A stretch of DNA of 64,000 nucleotides from Przewalskia tangutica (GCA_029844215.1 CM056736.1:21451501-21515500), one strand, 5' to 3'. Counted from the stretch's first letter, positions 46,054 to 59,340 are shown. Translations and numbers: made by a program. Notes: a model not told the origin generated them from the letters alone.

Positions 46054-47609
46054 TGAAAGTATATTTATGTCCTAGAGACAATATGTATTATGATAAATGT
46101 ACTTTATACACATTCATATTTATTATTTATGGAGATTAATATTATGACATTTGCAGTTATTGAATTATTTATTGATTGTCTTTAATATTCTATAATTGCA
46201 CCCCTAGAGGTTATGTGGTTATTAATAATGTGAGAGATTAATATTATAATGTAACTCTTAAATTGTCTCGACTAATGATGATCGAGAATGAGATATCGAT
46301 GATATGTGATACGTCGACATGTGGTCTGCATCATATCCTTAGGGATGTAGTATGTCTCACCTGCTACGAGTTATGTCAATGCGTGATGGACACATGGATA
46401 CTTGTAGAAGTATTGGTATACCCTGCTGATGTACTGTTTGTTATATATGTCTAGAGTGTCATCAGCGTGTGGGAGATAGAAGTCCTTAGACTTGAGGTCG
46501 ATACACGCCTTGTTTACGGAGTAATGTACTTTGATTATGTCATAAGCTCAAATGTCTTATAGGTTGAGACGTGACTTGTATTGGGTATATTGCGACGTAG
46601 ATTAAAGGTGGTAGTTGAGCCAAGATTAGAATTCATTCCTCGAATGTATCTTCGAGAGAACACTCAGATTCTTATATGGTATTAGGTTGACTAAGTCATT
46701 AGCCAATGCAGTAGACATATCTTTGATATGATCTTGTTGTCAGCTAATATAGATGAAATATAATGATCAAGCCATTTGGATAGACACTTGACAGATCTTA
46801 AGCTTGATCGAGTGTGTCATGAATGAAAGGATTTTATCTACCCACATAGAGGTTCAGTTCACAGGTTTAGTGTAATTATACTTCACATATTGAGTTCGTC
46901 TTCCGGTGCCGTCTAGGAGTTCCGTGTAGACCCTAATGTTATTAGTGTCGATATGTGAAGGCATGTAGGGTAACACTACGTCAATTGTTCCGTCGATTCT
47001 AGGATATAATCACAGAGAATATAGATGTTTGATTTATAATCGAGACATTAGAATAAATAATGATTATTTAAGTAAATCGAGATGATATTTCAGATTTAAA
47101 TAAAATAGAAACGAGACAGAATTGGACTAGGGTCACGGCTCAAATGACCAAGGGGGCCGCGACGCCTCAGCACCGCGACGCCACCTATTGAGCGTCGCGG
47201 CGCCATGTGTCCAGTGGGTCTGAATGACCCACTTTGTTTCGTCTCTGAGTCTGGCCCACGTGGGAAACCCTAGCTGATTTTCAGCTATAAATAGAGGGTT
47301 CAATCATTATTTTAATACACCCAATTCACTTGAATTATTTTCTGCTGAAACTCTGTCGGATTTTCTAACTTTTCGAAAGAGTATTACATTGGAGTCTTGA
47401 CTTGCAAATCAAGGAACGGTTGCGTGCTCATCATCGACTTACATTTGAAGAAGAAGATTCCAGATTTGCAAATTGTAAGTGTTCTTTCGAAGCATTACAG
47501 TTTTCCTATGTGTTTCATTATATAATCAACCATCAGTTTGACCGCCCGTCGGGTTTGAAACATAAATTTTTAAATTTCGCTGCGTGTACGAATCCGACAA
47601 ATCCCTACA
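46054..47609 (+). repeat. 3' LTR of copia 1
   Basis: TGAAAGTATAT to AATCCCTACA, 1556 bases, related over its length to the LTRs of copia 2 (51826-53039 and 62481 onward, minus). A TATA box, TATAAATAG, lies at 47286-47294, with transcription expected to start about 30 bases later. A CpG-rich cluster lies just upstream at 47155-47206. Confidence 0.85.
47286..47294 (+). promoter_or_regulatory. LTR TATA box
   Basis: TATAAATAG in the 3' LTR of copia 1. Placement in the last quarter of the LTR is normal for a U3/R boundary. Since this is the only LTR left, any transcript would run out into 47610 onward. Confidence 0.6.
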
Positions 47610-47904
47610 CTATTCTGCAGCTTTCTGAAGAACAGAAAATCAGCAGGATGGAAATGCCAAGAGGGAAAAAATCACCTTCTTGAAGGATTAAGGAAATGAT
47701 AATCAGCTTAAACAAAAAAAGGAGAAAAAGAAAAGGCCATACACAGGCAAGTAGGAGGAAATTTCATGCTAATCTTTAGTGTCACTAAAAATAATAAATT
47801 GATACATTCTAACATTTTTTGTGAAATTTTTTCACACTATCTTTTCATTCTGTTTGAACTCTTCCAGCGTCAAATTTTAACATAGGCATAAACTTGACAA
47901 TCAG
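47610..47904. other. Unassigned sequence between copia 1 and an Ogre LTR fragment
   Basis: Purine-rich and then AT-rich sequence with no ORF or repeat I can name. It may be the old target of the copia insertion. Confidence 0.4.
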
Positions 47905-50900
47905 TTTGAGTGAATTAGGATACCTAAATGTCAACTAAATAAAGTCAACACTAACTCCATTTAATGTTCTGCTAAACTATGTGTGATTCTGGTTAAGAGT
48001 TCTTTATTAATCTAGAGGGAAGGGGTTAGGCATCCTCTAAGACCTGCTAACTTGCGGTTGTCCGTTCAAACCTAGGGTAATTATTATGCTAAAGAATAAT
48101 GCATGTTTTGAAAATGCTGCAAGTATCTTATAAAATGATGCATTTTTTGATAAAAGATTTAGAAGCTTAATGCTATAAAATATACATAAGGTGTTATTTA
48201 TAAAGTAAATGGTGCAAATTGATGTATTTACTAGAGATATGGATTTCATTTACAAAAAAATTGATTTTGATTAACATATGCATGGTATGATATAAAAGAT
48301 GTTATTTTTTGCAATTGATAATAAGAAGATAATTTTATTATGAGAATAAATTAGAATGTCATTAAGTGCGTTATGAGAAAATCAATTTCTTTTGTTAACT
48401 TCATGATTAGATATGCAAATAAAATTGTTGGCAAAAGTTTAGATATGCATGACAAGCCTAAAAGACAAGAAAGTTAGAAGTGCATTTCTAATTTTAAATT
48501 ACCTTCTCACCTTATATGTTCACTCTAGGTCTCCTATTAATTACAAAGTTATATAATAAAATTACAATAACAAATAAGATACACTAAAAATATGGCAGGG
48601 AGGTTAAGAGAGCAAAGAAATTGGAGTGGATGACAACGTCATTCCATCCTATTTTGTTTAAGGAATGCGGGAATGCGGATGCGGCTCTTCATTTTGCCAT
48701 GATGAGTCTCGTAACGAAACTCTTCATTTGCCTCTGATGTGTTTCATGTAAAAATAAGAAAGGATAAGGATTAGTACATATCCAACTTTTATCAAAAATA
48801 ATAAATAAGCATTTGGCATAAACCGGCAGCAAGCTGTTTTAGAGGGCGGGACCCTAGATAACTTTAAAACTATTCTAAACTATCATCCTACTTCAAACAG
48901 AACAGCAGAGAAGAGCTGAAGTACTGGCTGCTTAATGATAAAGGCTCAGCAGAGAGATTTCCCCTCTTATTCTTTCATGTTTTAGAATGGATATATATAT
49001 AGTCAATAGGTACACATTTTAAGTTGGGAAACAAACACGAGAACATAATTTCAATAAAGAGCAAAGATACTTTATCCTTTCTGATCAACTTAAGTAAGCT
49101 TTGATATTTAACCCTTGCATATGTTACTGCATTTTGACTCAAAGTAACAGACAAGCAGGCCCCAAGTATTTTTATTTTTTATTTTTATGTTAATGGTATA
49201 AGGGACTTAAGTAACTCAACCCAATAGAAATAGGCACAAGAAAAGGATTTAGACAGATAACATGGTTCAAAAGCAGTTGCAAAATTTCATGGGAAGGCAA
49301 ACTTGTCTGATACACATAAGTCCAAAAAATTCATGATTAAATCTATGTAAATTCCTAAACTGGTATGGTCATGCATAGACTTCAATTAACACAAAATCAG
49401 AGCATTCTAAACACCATGTACAGCATATATGATGGCAATAATTGCAAATTTGGACATAAGAAAAAGAGGCATTTATTTGGGAGGTCCATCAATTAATGAA
49501 TGAAGTGAATATAAGTTCCTATGTTACCATTGCAGTAGTTATTTTCTAGATTGGCTTGTCTAGGTTATCGCCTTTGTTTTATATAATTTAGTCACATTGT
49601 TATTAGTGTTTTCTCATTCCGTATCTTACCAATTGCAGAAGAGGGCAAGTAAAATGCAATACAATAGGCTTGGCCTCAAACACACACCAGCAGGAGCATG
49701 CGAACAGACAGAAGCAAGGAGGATAGATATTTTAACCAGGTAAAATTTATACTCATTGCATTTTAACTCAGGACAACAGGCAAACAAAAAACAACATGGC
49801 TTGAACAAATACTCATTAAAATTGAACCTCCGGATATGTGCAAAGTTCAGTTTCAGATTTTCTATTCAGCAACACTAAGTTGGGCATTCCTAGTATGATG
49901 CAAGGTCCTTAACTGATTTTTTAGATAGAGTTTAGCAATTCGAATAGATCCAATATGAAGATTCAGGAATATCCTAACTATTTCAATAATCTCAAATAGA
50001 TACCAAATAGCATTCAGAATTCCAAACAGGTTAAAACATGGGATTTTCAAGTTATTAACTACTTAGCATCTAGTTACTTATCTTTAGGATAAATTTAAGT
50101 CGGATTTGAATCCACTAATCTCGGATTACGTCAAACATAGAAGGCAACTAGAGAGATGGATGACCACAGATTCTTTTATATATCGTGACTACCAGTGTAC
50201 CATTTTCAGATTGTTATTAACGTTATGACATTCACCAATATAGCCGAAGAAACATGACAGTATTCATAAGTTCATCAAATATATTGTGCGTTAGTCGATC
50301 ATGCCTAAATAACAAACAACATTATACCAGCATATTTCTCAAACAAAGACATCATACAGATTGTAAGAATGTAAATAAACAGAAAATTGGGGAAAAGTGA
50401 TGAATATACCTTCTCCGTGCAGCGAACCGAGGCAGCATATCAAGTCGTCGATTCACTCGGAGTGTATTGCGATGCGAATGAACAAGACAGAGCTTCTTTG
50501 CTGATTTCTGGACTGATATTGAAAGAAAGGGTTCAAAATTTATGTTCTTGCTCTTAGACTACCAATTTTCGGATCTTGATTGATGCCTACCGATTGTGAT
50601 TTTTTTCTACTGATGCTAAAGGATAATCGATGCCTACCGGTTTCGGATGCTAAAAGATGCTATTGGGTTTCTACTTATTTTCTCTGGATGCTCTCTTGTC
50701 TTGCTGGTTTCGGAATTCTTAACTGATGCTAAAGGATTCTTACTGAGGTTGAAGTGAGAGATATTTTCTGTGGAAAAACTGATGATCGAAAAAATTCCCT
50801 TGGATGTGTAAATCGACTGGGTTTATATAGTCCCATTTGGGTTCCAATTTAGTTAATTTGGGGACAGCTGCTTAAAGCTAATATTCAAATTGATTTTGGT

Positions 50901-51636
50901 CAGATTTTAAGGCTGATTTGGTACGATTTTTTACCGTTTTTGGTACGATTTTTGTGTAAGATTTGATTAAGGTAAGTTTTAATTTCGGGGTGATTATAAT
51001 GCAATTTGGTTAAAGAAAGGGGTGAGTTGGTTGGAGGCGTGGACAATGGAAGCCCGGATTCTCCGGCGAGAATCTAGGGTCCGTGAAGGAGGAATATTGG
51101 CGGCGCTTTGTGGTGTTAGGATTGTTGTGGTGTTTGATTTGGTTTTTTAGGTTTTGTTTTAGTTTCCTGGATTGAAGAGGAAGGGAAATAAAAAAGGCTG
51201 AAAGGGGCGTTTGGGCTTGCGGGTCGGGAAATAAAAGGTTGGGCTTGGGCGAAATTAAGGGGCTTGTGGGCTGGTAGTTATTATTTAATTTGGGTAGAGT
51301 TATAAGTGTGTTATTTTAATTTTAGCTTGAGTTTAAATTATAAAGAATATTTATAAAATTGCTTTGAATATTAATAAATGTTTATATGTGCATGTATTAT
51401 TATTCTTATAAAAATCATTAAAAATTATTTTGCGGTGTCATTAAAATGCTAAATGCGGACGCGATATTTAAGGATTATGTAATGCTCTGTATAAGTGCAA
51501 CGTCATTATAAAAAATGCTTATTTACGCGTGTATTAATATTTTATTATTGCGTATTATTATTATTTCGTGGTGTTAAAAAATTAGTTTAATTTATTGATT
51601 ATTATTGGGGGAGAGTGTCAAAATTGGGTGTCAACA
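47905..51636 (-). repeat. Second Ogre/Tat-type LTR copy, inner end missing
   Basis: Collinear with about 16260-20437: GTGAATTAGGATACCTAAAT at the left, GAGGGAAGGGGTTAGGCATC near 48017, CCTTCTCCGTGCAGCGAACC near 50409, and GTCAAAATTGGGTGTCAACA at the right end. The first 250 or so LTR bases, the primer site and all internal sequence are missing, so this is a truncated LTR in the same orientation. It is more diverged, with many small indels. No gene is supported inside it. Confidence 0.75.
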
Positions 51637-51825
51637 ACCTATACTTTGATTGGGCTAAGACCAGCGAATTATGAGTCTTTACAGTAAATTTTGGTTAATA
51701 CTACTTAATAAAAATGAAAAACATGGGCCCCTAAAATTTTGTCATTTTTCGGGGGCCCTGTTGGGTAGAAAATCTCGCACGGATCCAAAGACAGTCATGT
51801 TCACATTAACATTCGTCTTACAATA
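51637..51825. other. Unassigned junction sequence
   Basis: Lies between the Ogre LTR end and the point where similarity to the copia 2 LTR begins. It contains TGTTGGGTAGAAAATC near 51769, which resembles the end of a copia LTR (TGTTGGGTCTAAAAC at 62493). It could be a diverged or chimeric LTR edge. Confidence 0.4.
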
Positions 51826-53039
51826 GGAAGAAAACCAAAACCAAATCAGACTTTGATCAGACTTTAAAACCTGTCCAAAATCCAAAATTCAGTGGGCGAT
51901 CGATGGGCCATTGCTTAACAATGGCGTGGCTCTCACGATTTTTAATATTTCTGCACGTTTTAATTTTAATTAAATCCAAAATCCAATTTTGACTTAATTA
52001 ATTAATTTCAATCAAATAGAAATTATCCCATAATTTATTATTGTTTAAAATATCTCAATTCTAAATTGAATAGTTATCCTCTCTCAATATACTCTTAGAC
52101 CGAAAAGACAATCGACTTAGTGTGACCCTTTAGGCCTTCTCACATCGACACTTAATCAATTAAGGTTCACACGGAACTCCTAGACTACGCCGGTGACGAA
52201 CTCAATGTGCGAAGTATGTTTACAAGACTCTTAGTAAACACAACCTCTATGTGGGATGATAAATTTCTTCATTCTCAACACAATCGATCAAACTTAGAAT
52301 TTGTCAAGTTTATATCCAAATGACTTGATCATTTTATCTCATCTATATTAGTCGACAACTAGATCATATCTTAAATATGTCTCTTACATTGGCCAATGAC
52401 TTGGTCGATCTAATATCACTGAGAAGCTGAGTGTTCTCTCGAAAATCTAATCGAGGAATGAATCATATTCTTGGCTCAACTACCACCTTAGTCTGTATTG
52501 CAATGTACTCAATTCAAGTCATGTCTTATCCTATAACGAATTTAAGCTTAGGACAGGATCAAAGTATATTACTCTACAAACCAGGTGCGTATTGACCTCA
52601 AGTCAAAGGAACTCTATCTCTCATATGTTGATAATACTCTAGACATATATAACAAATAGTTTATCAGCAGAGCATGTCAATACCCTCTAAGAGTATCCAT
52701 GTGTCCATCACTAGTAACTATTACTAGTAGTAAGTGAGACATACTATATTCTCTAAGAATGTGATCCAGACCAAATGTCGACTTATAATATATCATTGAT
52801 ATCTCATTCTCAATGATCATCAGTCTAGGCTACTTTAAGAACTATGTTCTATCATTAATATCTCACACTATCAATGACAACGATTAGTTCAAGGGATGCA
52901 CATTAGTGAATAATACAAACAATCAAATAATAATTCAGTAATTACAAATGTCATAAATATATTAATCTCATTAATAATACGAATGTGTTCAAGTATTTCT
53001 GTCCCTAAAATGATTGTCTCTAGGACATATATACTTTCA
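51826..53039 (-). repeat. 3' LTR of copia 2 (outer end uncertain)
   Basis: The minus strand begins TGAAAGTATATATGTCC. It is collinear with the right LTR from about 62830 on, but the last 300 bases of the LTR (62481-62830 equivalents) are missing or replaced. It carries a single copy of the 293-base unit that is tandemly repeated in the right LTR. Confidence 0.75.
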
Positions 53040-53053
53040 ATCTCCCACTTGGC

Positions 53054-54545
53054 CTAGAGCCAATCTCCAACGTATCTAATGCCCATGTTTACGAAATGAC
53101 CATTATGCTTGACTAAACTTAATGGATTAGTAAATAGGTCTGCTAGATTTTCATCTGTGGGAACATAGTCTAACTTTATTTCTTCAGTTTCCACCATCTC
53201 TCTAAGTATGTGGTATTTCTTTGGTACATGTTTATTTTTGTTCGTTGATCTTGGTTCCTTAGCTTGCGCAATCGCACCAGTGTTGTCACAATAAATCGTT
53301 ATTGGACAAGTGGCACTTGGAACAACCCTTATCTCTTTTAAGAACTCAGATATCGCGCCAACTTTCGATACAATAATGTACTCGGCTTCTGTTGTCAAAT
53401 CAGCAGTTGTAGCTTGTTTGGAACTTTCCAACTTACTACTCCACCATTTAAAATGAAGGCATATCCAGATTGAGATTTGAAGTCATCAAGATCTGTCTGG
53501 AAGTCAGGATCAGTGTACCCAGTAGCTACTAGCTTTTCTTGTCCACCATAGACTAAGAATATTCTTTAGTTCGTCTAAGATACTTAAGAATATTCTTGAC
53601 TGATTTCCAGTGTTCTTTTCTAGGATTCTGCTGGAATTTGCAAGTCATACTAAGTGCATAGGCTACATCTGGCCTTGTACAGGTCATGTCATATATGATG
53701 ATCCTATAGCTGAAGCATATGTGATCCTCTTCATGCGTTCAAGTTTTGCAACAGTAGAAGGACTATCCTTCTTTGATAACTTGATGTCTTGACCTAATGG
53801 AAGATTTCCTTTCTTAGAGTTCTCCATAGAGAAACGTTTTAGCACTTTGTCTATGTATACGGACTGTGACAGCCCCAACAATCTATTAGGTCTATCTCTA
53901 TAGATCCTAATTCCAAGAATGTAGCAGGCTTCACCCAAGTCCTTCATCAAGAAGGTGCTGGATAATCATTCCTTGACTGATTGCATGAGAGTCTTATTAT
54001 CTCTTATTATCAATATGACATCTACATATATGACAATTAAGAGAATACTCTCATCTGTGTATTTACTATAAACGTATGGGTCTTCTTTGATTCTAACAAA
54101 GTCAAACGATTTGACTGCTTTGTCAAAGCAAATATTCCAACTCCTTGAGACTTGCTTAAGTCCATAAATGGACTTCTGTAGTATACATATTGCTTTGGGT
54201 TGAGTCTTAGATGTAAAACCCTCTGGCTGTATCATATATACCTCATCAATTAGGTTACCATTGAGGAAAACAGTTTTACCATCCATTTGTCAAATATCAT
54301 AATCATAGTATGCAACTATTGCAAGTAAAATTCGAATGGACTTAATCTTTGCAACAGGTGAAAAGGTGTCATCATAATCGACCCTAGGCCGTTGATTATA
54401 ATCTTTAGCCACCAATCTTGCTTTATAAGTCCGTACTTTTCCATCTGCATCAAACTTCTTCTTGAAGACTCATTTACATCATATGGGTCTAACCCCTATT
54501 GACAAATCAACCAAGTTCCATACTTGATTTATATACATGGATTGC
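53054..54545 (-). pseudogene. Copia 2 reverse transcriptase and RNase H
   Basis: 54286-53966 has MDGKTVFLNGNLIDEVYMIQ and FVRIKEDPYVYSKYTDESIL, then YVDVILIIRDN, so the second catalytic Asp of YVDD is Val. 53950-53684 is the connection region (ILGIRIYRDRPNRLLGLSQS). 53431-53054 is RNase H with SSKQATTADLTTEAEYIIVS and KNKHVPKKYHILREMVETEE, ending MGIRYVGDWL and a stop 14 bases before the LTR. The upstream RT N-terminal part (54540-54290) is readable only across stops. It keeps the RNase H region that copia 1 lost (around 53440-53600). Confidence 0.9.
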
Positions 54546-54548
54546 ATT

Positions 54549-55598
54549 TCAGATTTCATGCCATCTCTGTGAATCAATGTCTAACATTGCTTCGCTATAG
54601 GTAGTATGCTCATCATCATCAGGAATATCTATCTCATTGTATATTTCAACAAGGAGATTAAGTCTTTCAGGTGCACGATGAGTCCTAGTGGTCCTACGGA
54701 GTTGAATATTCTGCGTTTCGGTGTTTGTTGTATTTTGATTAGAAGGTGTTTTTGTGTTGGACAATCCAACACCTTGAGAACTTTCAGGAATATCATTTTG
54801 AACAGGATGTTGCACAAACATTGTGTCATCCTCCATTGGTTGTGTATGAGAGTCTTGCATTTATGCATTACCCCTCACTTCACTCCCATTGGCTGAATGT
54901 TGTACTCTAAGTACCCAATCATCATCAAATACTCTCACTGAATCCTTGCCTAGGTCATTTGACAAGGGTTCATTCTCTATATTATTTTGTACTTCTTGAA
55001 TTTCTTCAAGTTCTATCTTGTTGTGACTCTGTTCCTTGTAGACATATTCTTCTTCAAAGAAAGTTGCATTTCTGGAAACAATTACTTTATGTTCACCAGG
55101 AAGATAAAAGTAGCATCCTCTTGTTTCCTTAGGATACCCCACAAAATAATACTTCTCACTTTTAGATTTCAATTTGTCAGTAAGCAATTTATTTACATAT
55201 GCAGGACACCCCCAGGGTCGCATGTGTCTAAGTGTTGGCTTCTTCTCGTTCCATATCGCATATGGAGTCTTCTCTACTGACTTTGATGGAGCTCTGTTCA
55301 AAATATAGATTGAGCTTTGTAATGCATATCCCCATACGTATGTTGGTAGAGCTGAGAAGTTCATCATGGATCTAACCATATCTAATGGTCCGATTTCTCC
55401 TCTCAGCAACACCATTCATTTGTGGCGTTCCGGGAGGTGTCCATTGTGATTGAACTCTATGAAGCTTTAAGTAATCTAGAAATTGTTTACCTAAGTATTC
55501 ACATTCTTGATCTGATCGAAGAGTTTTAATACTTATTTCAAGTTGCTTCTCTACTTCTGACTTGTACTCCATGAACTTCTCAAAAGCTTCACACTTAT
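54549..55598 (-). pseudogene. Copia 2 integrase, C-terminal part
   Basis: 55598 to about 55372 has KFMEYKSEVEKQLEISIKTL, RSDQECEYLGKQFLDYLKLH (second Asp; GG of DRGGEY mutated) and MNGVAERRNRTIR with the catalytic Glu. 55415-54861 continues as a 184-codon frame with MMNFSALPTYVWGYALQSSI, KTPYAIWNEKKPTLRHMRPW and the C-terminal SH3-like region NATFFEEEYVYKEQ. 54860-54549 is the linker (LRRTTRTHRAPERLNLLVEI). It is cut at 55598 by the solo LTR and resumes at 59341. Confidence 0.88.
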
Positions 55599-56229
55599 TG
55601 TCACGCCCCAAACCCCGGGTCCGCGACTGGTGCCCTACCTGGGCACCCTTCTATTCATACAACACAATAAACCGCGGAAGATAAATAACACTTATTTTTT
55701 TTCTTAAATAAAGGCAAAGCCGATAAGGTTGCCATAATATAAGTCACCTGAAAGGGTCTACACTGTTCAACAATGTAAATACAACTCTAGTCAGTCCAGC
55801 CCACATATGAATACAGACCTCTAAGATTTTGGACAAATACTATGACGGGACAAGGCCCCGCCGTACCTCTGAATATACCTAGCAATAATGACAAGCTCCG
55901 GAACATTGGAGCTTTCCCATAAAGTTGAACAAGGATCCTAAGCTCGCGGATCCACAACTGAGTACCTAGACCTGCGGACATGAACGCAGCCCCCCGGAGA
56001 AAGGGGGGTCCGTAAAACAATAATGTACCAAGTATGTGAACATAAGGTACTGTAAATAAACTCATAACATGACAAATATGACAGGGACAAGTATGAAAAT
56101 CAAATACCAGATCCAACCGTGTCATGTAAAGAGTACCTTTTCAAAACGAGACTTATAACATAATCATGGACGCACTCACATGGTTTCAAATATACTTTTT
56201 TTTTCTTCAAACAAGAGTCATGAAATAAG

Positions 56230-56535
56230 ATCTCAACTATCCCACTTTCATAAATAAGAAATTATGGACCTTCTCACATAATCTCAACTATCACATTTTC
56301 AAATAAGAAATTATGGACATTCTCACATAATCTCAAGTATCACTTTTTCAAACAATGAATTATGGACATTCTCACATAATCTCAACTATCACATTTTCAA
56401 ATAATGAATTATGGACATTCTCACATAATCTTAACTATCACATTTTCAAACAATAAATTATGGACATTCTCACATAATCTCAACTATCACATTTTCAAAT
56501 AATGAATTATGGACATTCTCACATAATCTTAACTA
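56230..56535. repeat. Minisatellite block 1, 49-base unit
   Basis: About six units of ATCTCAACTATCACATTTTC then AAATAATGAATTATGGACAT then TCTCACATA. Starts fall near 56230, 56281, 56330, 56379, 56428 and 56477. Confidence 0.9.
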
Positions 56536-56544
56536 TAATTACGA

Positions 56545-56790
56545 TCATGGACTTATCTCACATGATCTAAATACAATCACAATGACAATCATGGACTTAT
56601 CTCACATGATCTAAATACAATGACAATCACAATCACAATCATGGACTTATCTCACATGATCTAAATACAATGACAATCATGGACTTATCTCACATGATCT
56701 CAATACAATCACAATCATGGACTTATCTCACATGATCTAAATACAATCACAAACATGGACTTATCTCACATAATCTCAATACAAGTTGTA
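56545..56790. repeat. Minisatellite block 2, 38-50-base unit
   Basis: Six units of ATCATGGACTTATCTCACAT then GATCTAAATACAATCACA, with variable numbers of a small AATCAC/AATGAC sub-unit. It shares the ATGGAC..TCTCACAT words with block 1, so the two may have a common origin. Confidence 0.9.
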
Positions 56791-56954
56791 CGTATATGTA
56801 TAATATCCATGGGATTAAATCCCAAAAGCACTATTAGGGAATTGCACCCAAAATCAACATTTACAACAACTTCCATTACTTCCTAACGACTCTTACCAAC
56901 ATCCCTCATAAGACTTGGTATAGACATAATTAAGACAAGTATATCTTCATAATA

Positions 56955-57245
56955 AAGTTACGTATACTCCAATAACAAGGCAAGTATACTTCACATAATC
57001 AAGTCACATATGCTTCATATAATCTAGTCTCTTATACTCACGTATACTCCAATAACAAGGCAAATATACTTCACATAATCAAGCCACATATGATTCATAT
57101 AATCTAGTCTTTTATACTCACGTTACTCCAATAACAAGGCAAATATACTTCACATAATCAAGCCACATATGCTTCATATAATATAGTCTCTTATACTCAC
57201 GTATACTCCAATAACAAGGCAAGTATACTTTACATAATCAAGTCA
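56955..57245. repeat. Minisatellite block 3, about 80-base unit
   Basis: Four units containing GTATACTCCAATAACAAGGC, ATACTTCACATAATCAAG and CATATAATCTAGTCTCTTAT. The third unit has a small deletion (ACGTTACTCC) and the last is partial. Confidence 0.85.
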
Positions 57246-57575
57246 CATAACTTGGAAAATAAAGTCTCATAATCTTTTAAAGAAATCAAGTTTCATAACT
57301 TTAAACAAATCTCTTAACTTTAGAAATCAAGTCCCATAACTTGAAAAATAAAGTCTCATAATCTTTTAAAGAAATCAAGTCTCATAACTTTAAATCAAAT
57401 CTCTTAACTTTAGAAATCAAGTCTCATAACTTGAAAAATAAAGTCTCATAATCTTTTAAAGAAATCAAGTCTCGTAACTTTAAATCAAATCTCTTAACTT
57501 TAGAAATCAAGTCTCATAACTTGAAAAATAAAGTCTCATAATCTTTTAAAGAAATCAAGTCTCATAACTTTAACT
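57246..57575. repeat. Minisatellite block 4, about 90-base unit
   Basis: Nearly four units containing AAAATAAAGTCTCATAATCT, TTTAAAGAAATCAAGTCTCA and AAATCTCTTAACTTTAG. The last three units are almost identical to each other, which points to recent expansion. Confidence 0.9.
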
Positions 57576-59340
57576 CAATTCATTTACTTCAAATAAATCA
57601 AGTCACATAGACTCACCAAAATCAAGTCACATAGGCTTTCCAAATAATCATGTCAAAAGAAGGAAGGATAGTTCACATACCTCGTTGGCGACTAACCCAA
57701 ACGACAAGTAGCAATACGCTCCAATGTACTTCAACCTTATTGGCTATTCCACAAGCCAAGTAGAATGTGCTACACGTAGTACTTCAATCTATAATGACGA
57801 TAGCACTTCTATCAATATCATACTTACTAGTATAATACTATACCAAATAATGGCCCTCTAATTCTACGGAAATTTGGGCAGCACTTCCTTTATTTCCACG
57901 TACTTTTCCACCTTTTCCAAGGCCCGTATTCACCAACCAACAAGCCACATTTAAGGCACAACCAACAGTTAACTAAAGGGGATTACACGCCTTACTTGAC
58001 ATGTAAAATTCTGCCCATAATCACATTAAAATAGTCTATAAAACAGTCCATAATTCTCGGCACAAATCAGTCCACAATTCTACAATATTAAGGGTACAAT
58101 GTGAAGCCTTTAACACCCTTTTATACCCTTATTCTTTAGGACTTTCATTAGCCATTTTACCACATTAATCATGCATATTAGGGGCTGATTTTCCAGCATA
58201 TATGCACCCCAAAACAGTCCATAAAACGACATCCCAATGTTTAACAGTTTTGGGCAGTTTTCGTCCAACAATAACTACAACAATCCAAAGTCATTTTCCT
58301 TAATTCTTTTTATTCCAATTCCAGTTCCAACATGTTATACAAGTTTTATAATCTATAAAATACAATATTTCCTTCATTATATAACATGTACCAAGTGTAA
58401 ATAACGACAATAACCAACAAAATCCGAAAACCTCAAAATTAGTCTAGCTCTCGGCCAAGCCTTAAAAAATTGTCCAAACACTTTTTAATCCTCATTCTTT
58501 TTAGTACAAGTTCATCCATACATTATAACAATAAGTAATATCCAATTACTTTAAAAAAAGAAGGACTTTTACCTCATTTTGTGCCCAAAAATGCCCCAAA
58601 ACAGTCCACTCGTCTTTGGCCCACAGTTTTTGTTTCGCTCCACTTATTCAAGATCCAATCACATATATGTATCCCCTACAACCTTAACCAAAAAGTCGAC
58701 GGAAAACCCTAAAATCTCTAACCCTAGCCACGACCCAAATGGGATTTGAGGTTAATGGTGGTTTATCTTGGCTTAACACTTGGTTAGGGTTCTTAATCTT
58801 GTATTATGAACTAAGCTTGGAAGATTTAAGGATCTTGGTCTTCAATAATGGCCCTTGGCCGAAATCTTGAGAGAGAAGAGATAGAACTTGTGTAATGAAA
58901 ATATTTTCTAAGTGTAGATAAGTCTTACAAACTCTCTTGATATATATAAATATCTACAAGTGTAGCAAGACAAGTGGAGTGGGACCCAAATGTCCACTGT
59001 CTTCAAAATATCTAAAGTCCAAGTCTAAGTCTAAGTCAAGTGGAGGGGTGACACGTGTCGCCCTCCGATTGGTCTAAAATATTATAATTTTTCGAAGGTC
59101 CCCGCGAAATTGTGAAATTCTCGGCGGACCCCATATTATCAATTCCAATACCTTATAATCCAATACCAAGTCCATAAATTCAATTAGAAGTATTAAACTT
59201 CAAGTTAATAATTTTTCCGTCGTCACATTTTTCTGAAATTTTCCTTTAAGAAAATGTAATAATTCTTTCCTTCCAATATTCAAATCTTTTTTCCTTAATC
59301 ACGTCCTCAAATCAATGTCATGGAATTACGGGGTGTAACA

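Larger units (their letters stand above)
23355..47609 (+). mobile_element. Ty1/copia element 1, split by two nested elements
   Basis: After removal of the insertions 23990-34426 and 35907-44242, this reads leader, gag, integrase, RT, RNase H, polypurine tract and 3' LTR in the copia order. The 5' LTR and the start of the leader are missing; the element begins at 23355 against a solo LTR. The leader around 23370-23470 is collinear with that of copia element 2 (61110-60990 on the minus strand), so the two are one family. The first five bases after the 3' LTR are ctatt, but their partner is lost. Confidence 0.85.
55599..59340 (-). repeat. Solo LTR with perfect target duplication (Tekay-like)
   Basis: 3742 bases from TGTCACGCCCC to GGGGTGTAACA, flanked by cttat at 55594-55598 and 59341-59345. 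The duplication and the interrupted integrase reading prove a clean insertion followed by LTR-LTR recombination. The end sequences match the LARD family type, but the body differs. It has four consecutive tandem-repeat blocks. I assign minus by analogy with the LARD LTRs. Confidence 0.9.

Noticed and set aside
16015..51636. The two Ogre-type LTRs as the ends of one huge element
   Set aside because: The right-hand copy lacks its inner end and primer site, while the left-hand copy has its primer site on its left. For one minus-strand element the primer site should be left of the right-hand LTR.
56230..57575. CRISPR-like array
   Set aside because: Units are contiguous and contain no unique equal-length spacers, there are no cas genes, and the setting is a plant LTR.
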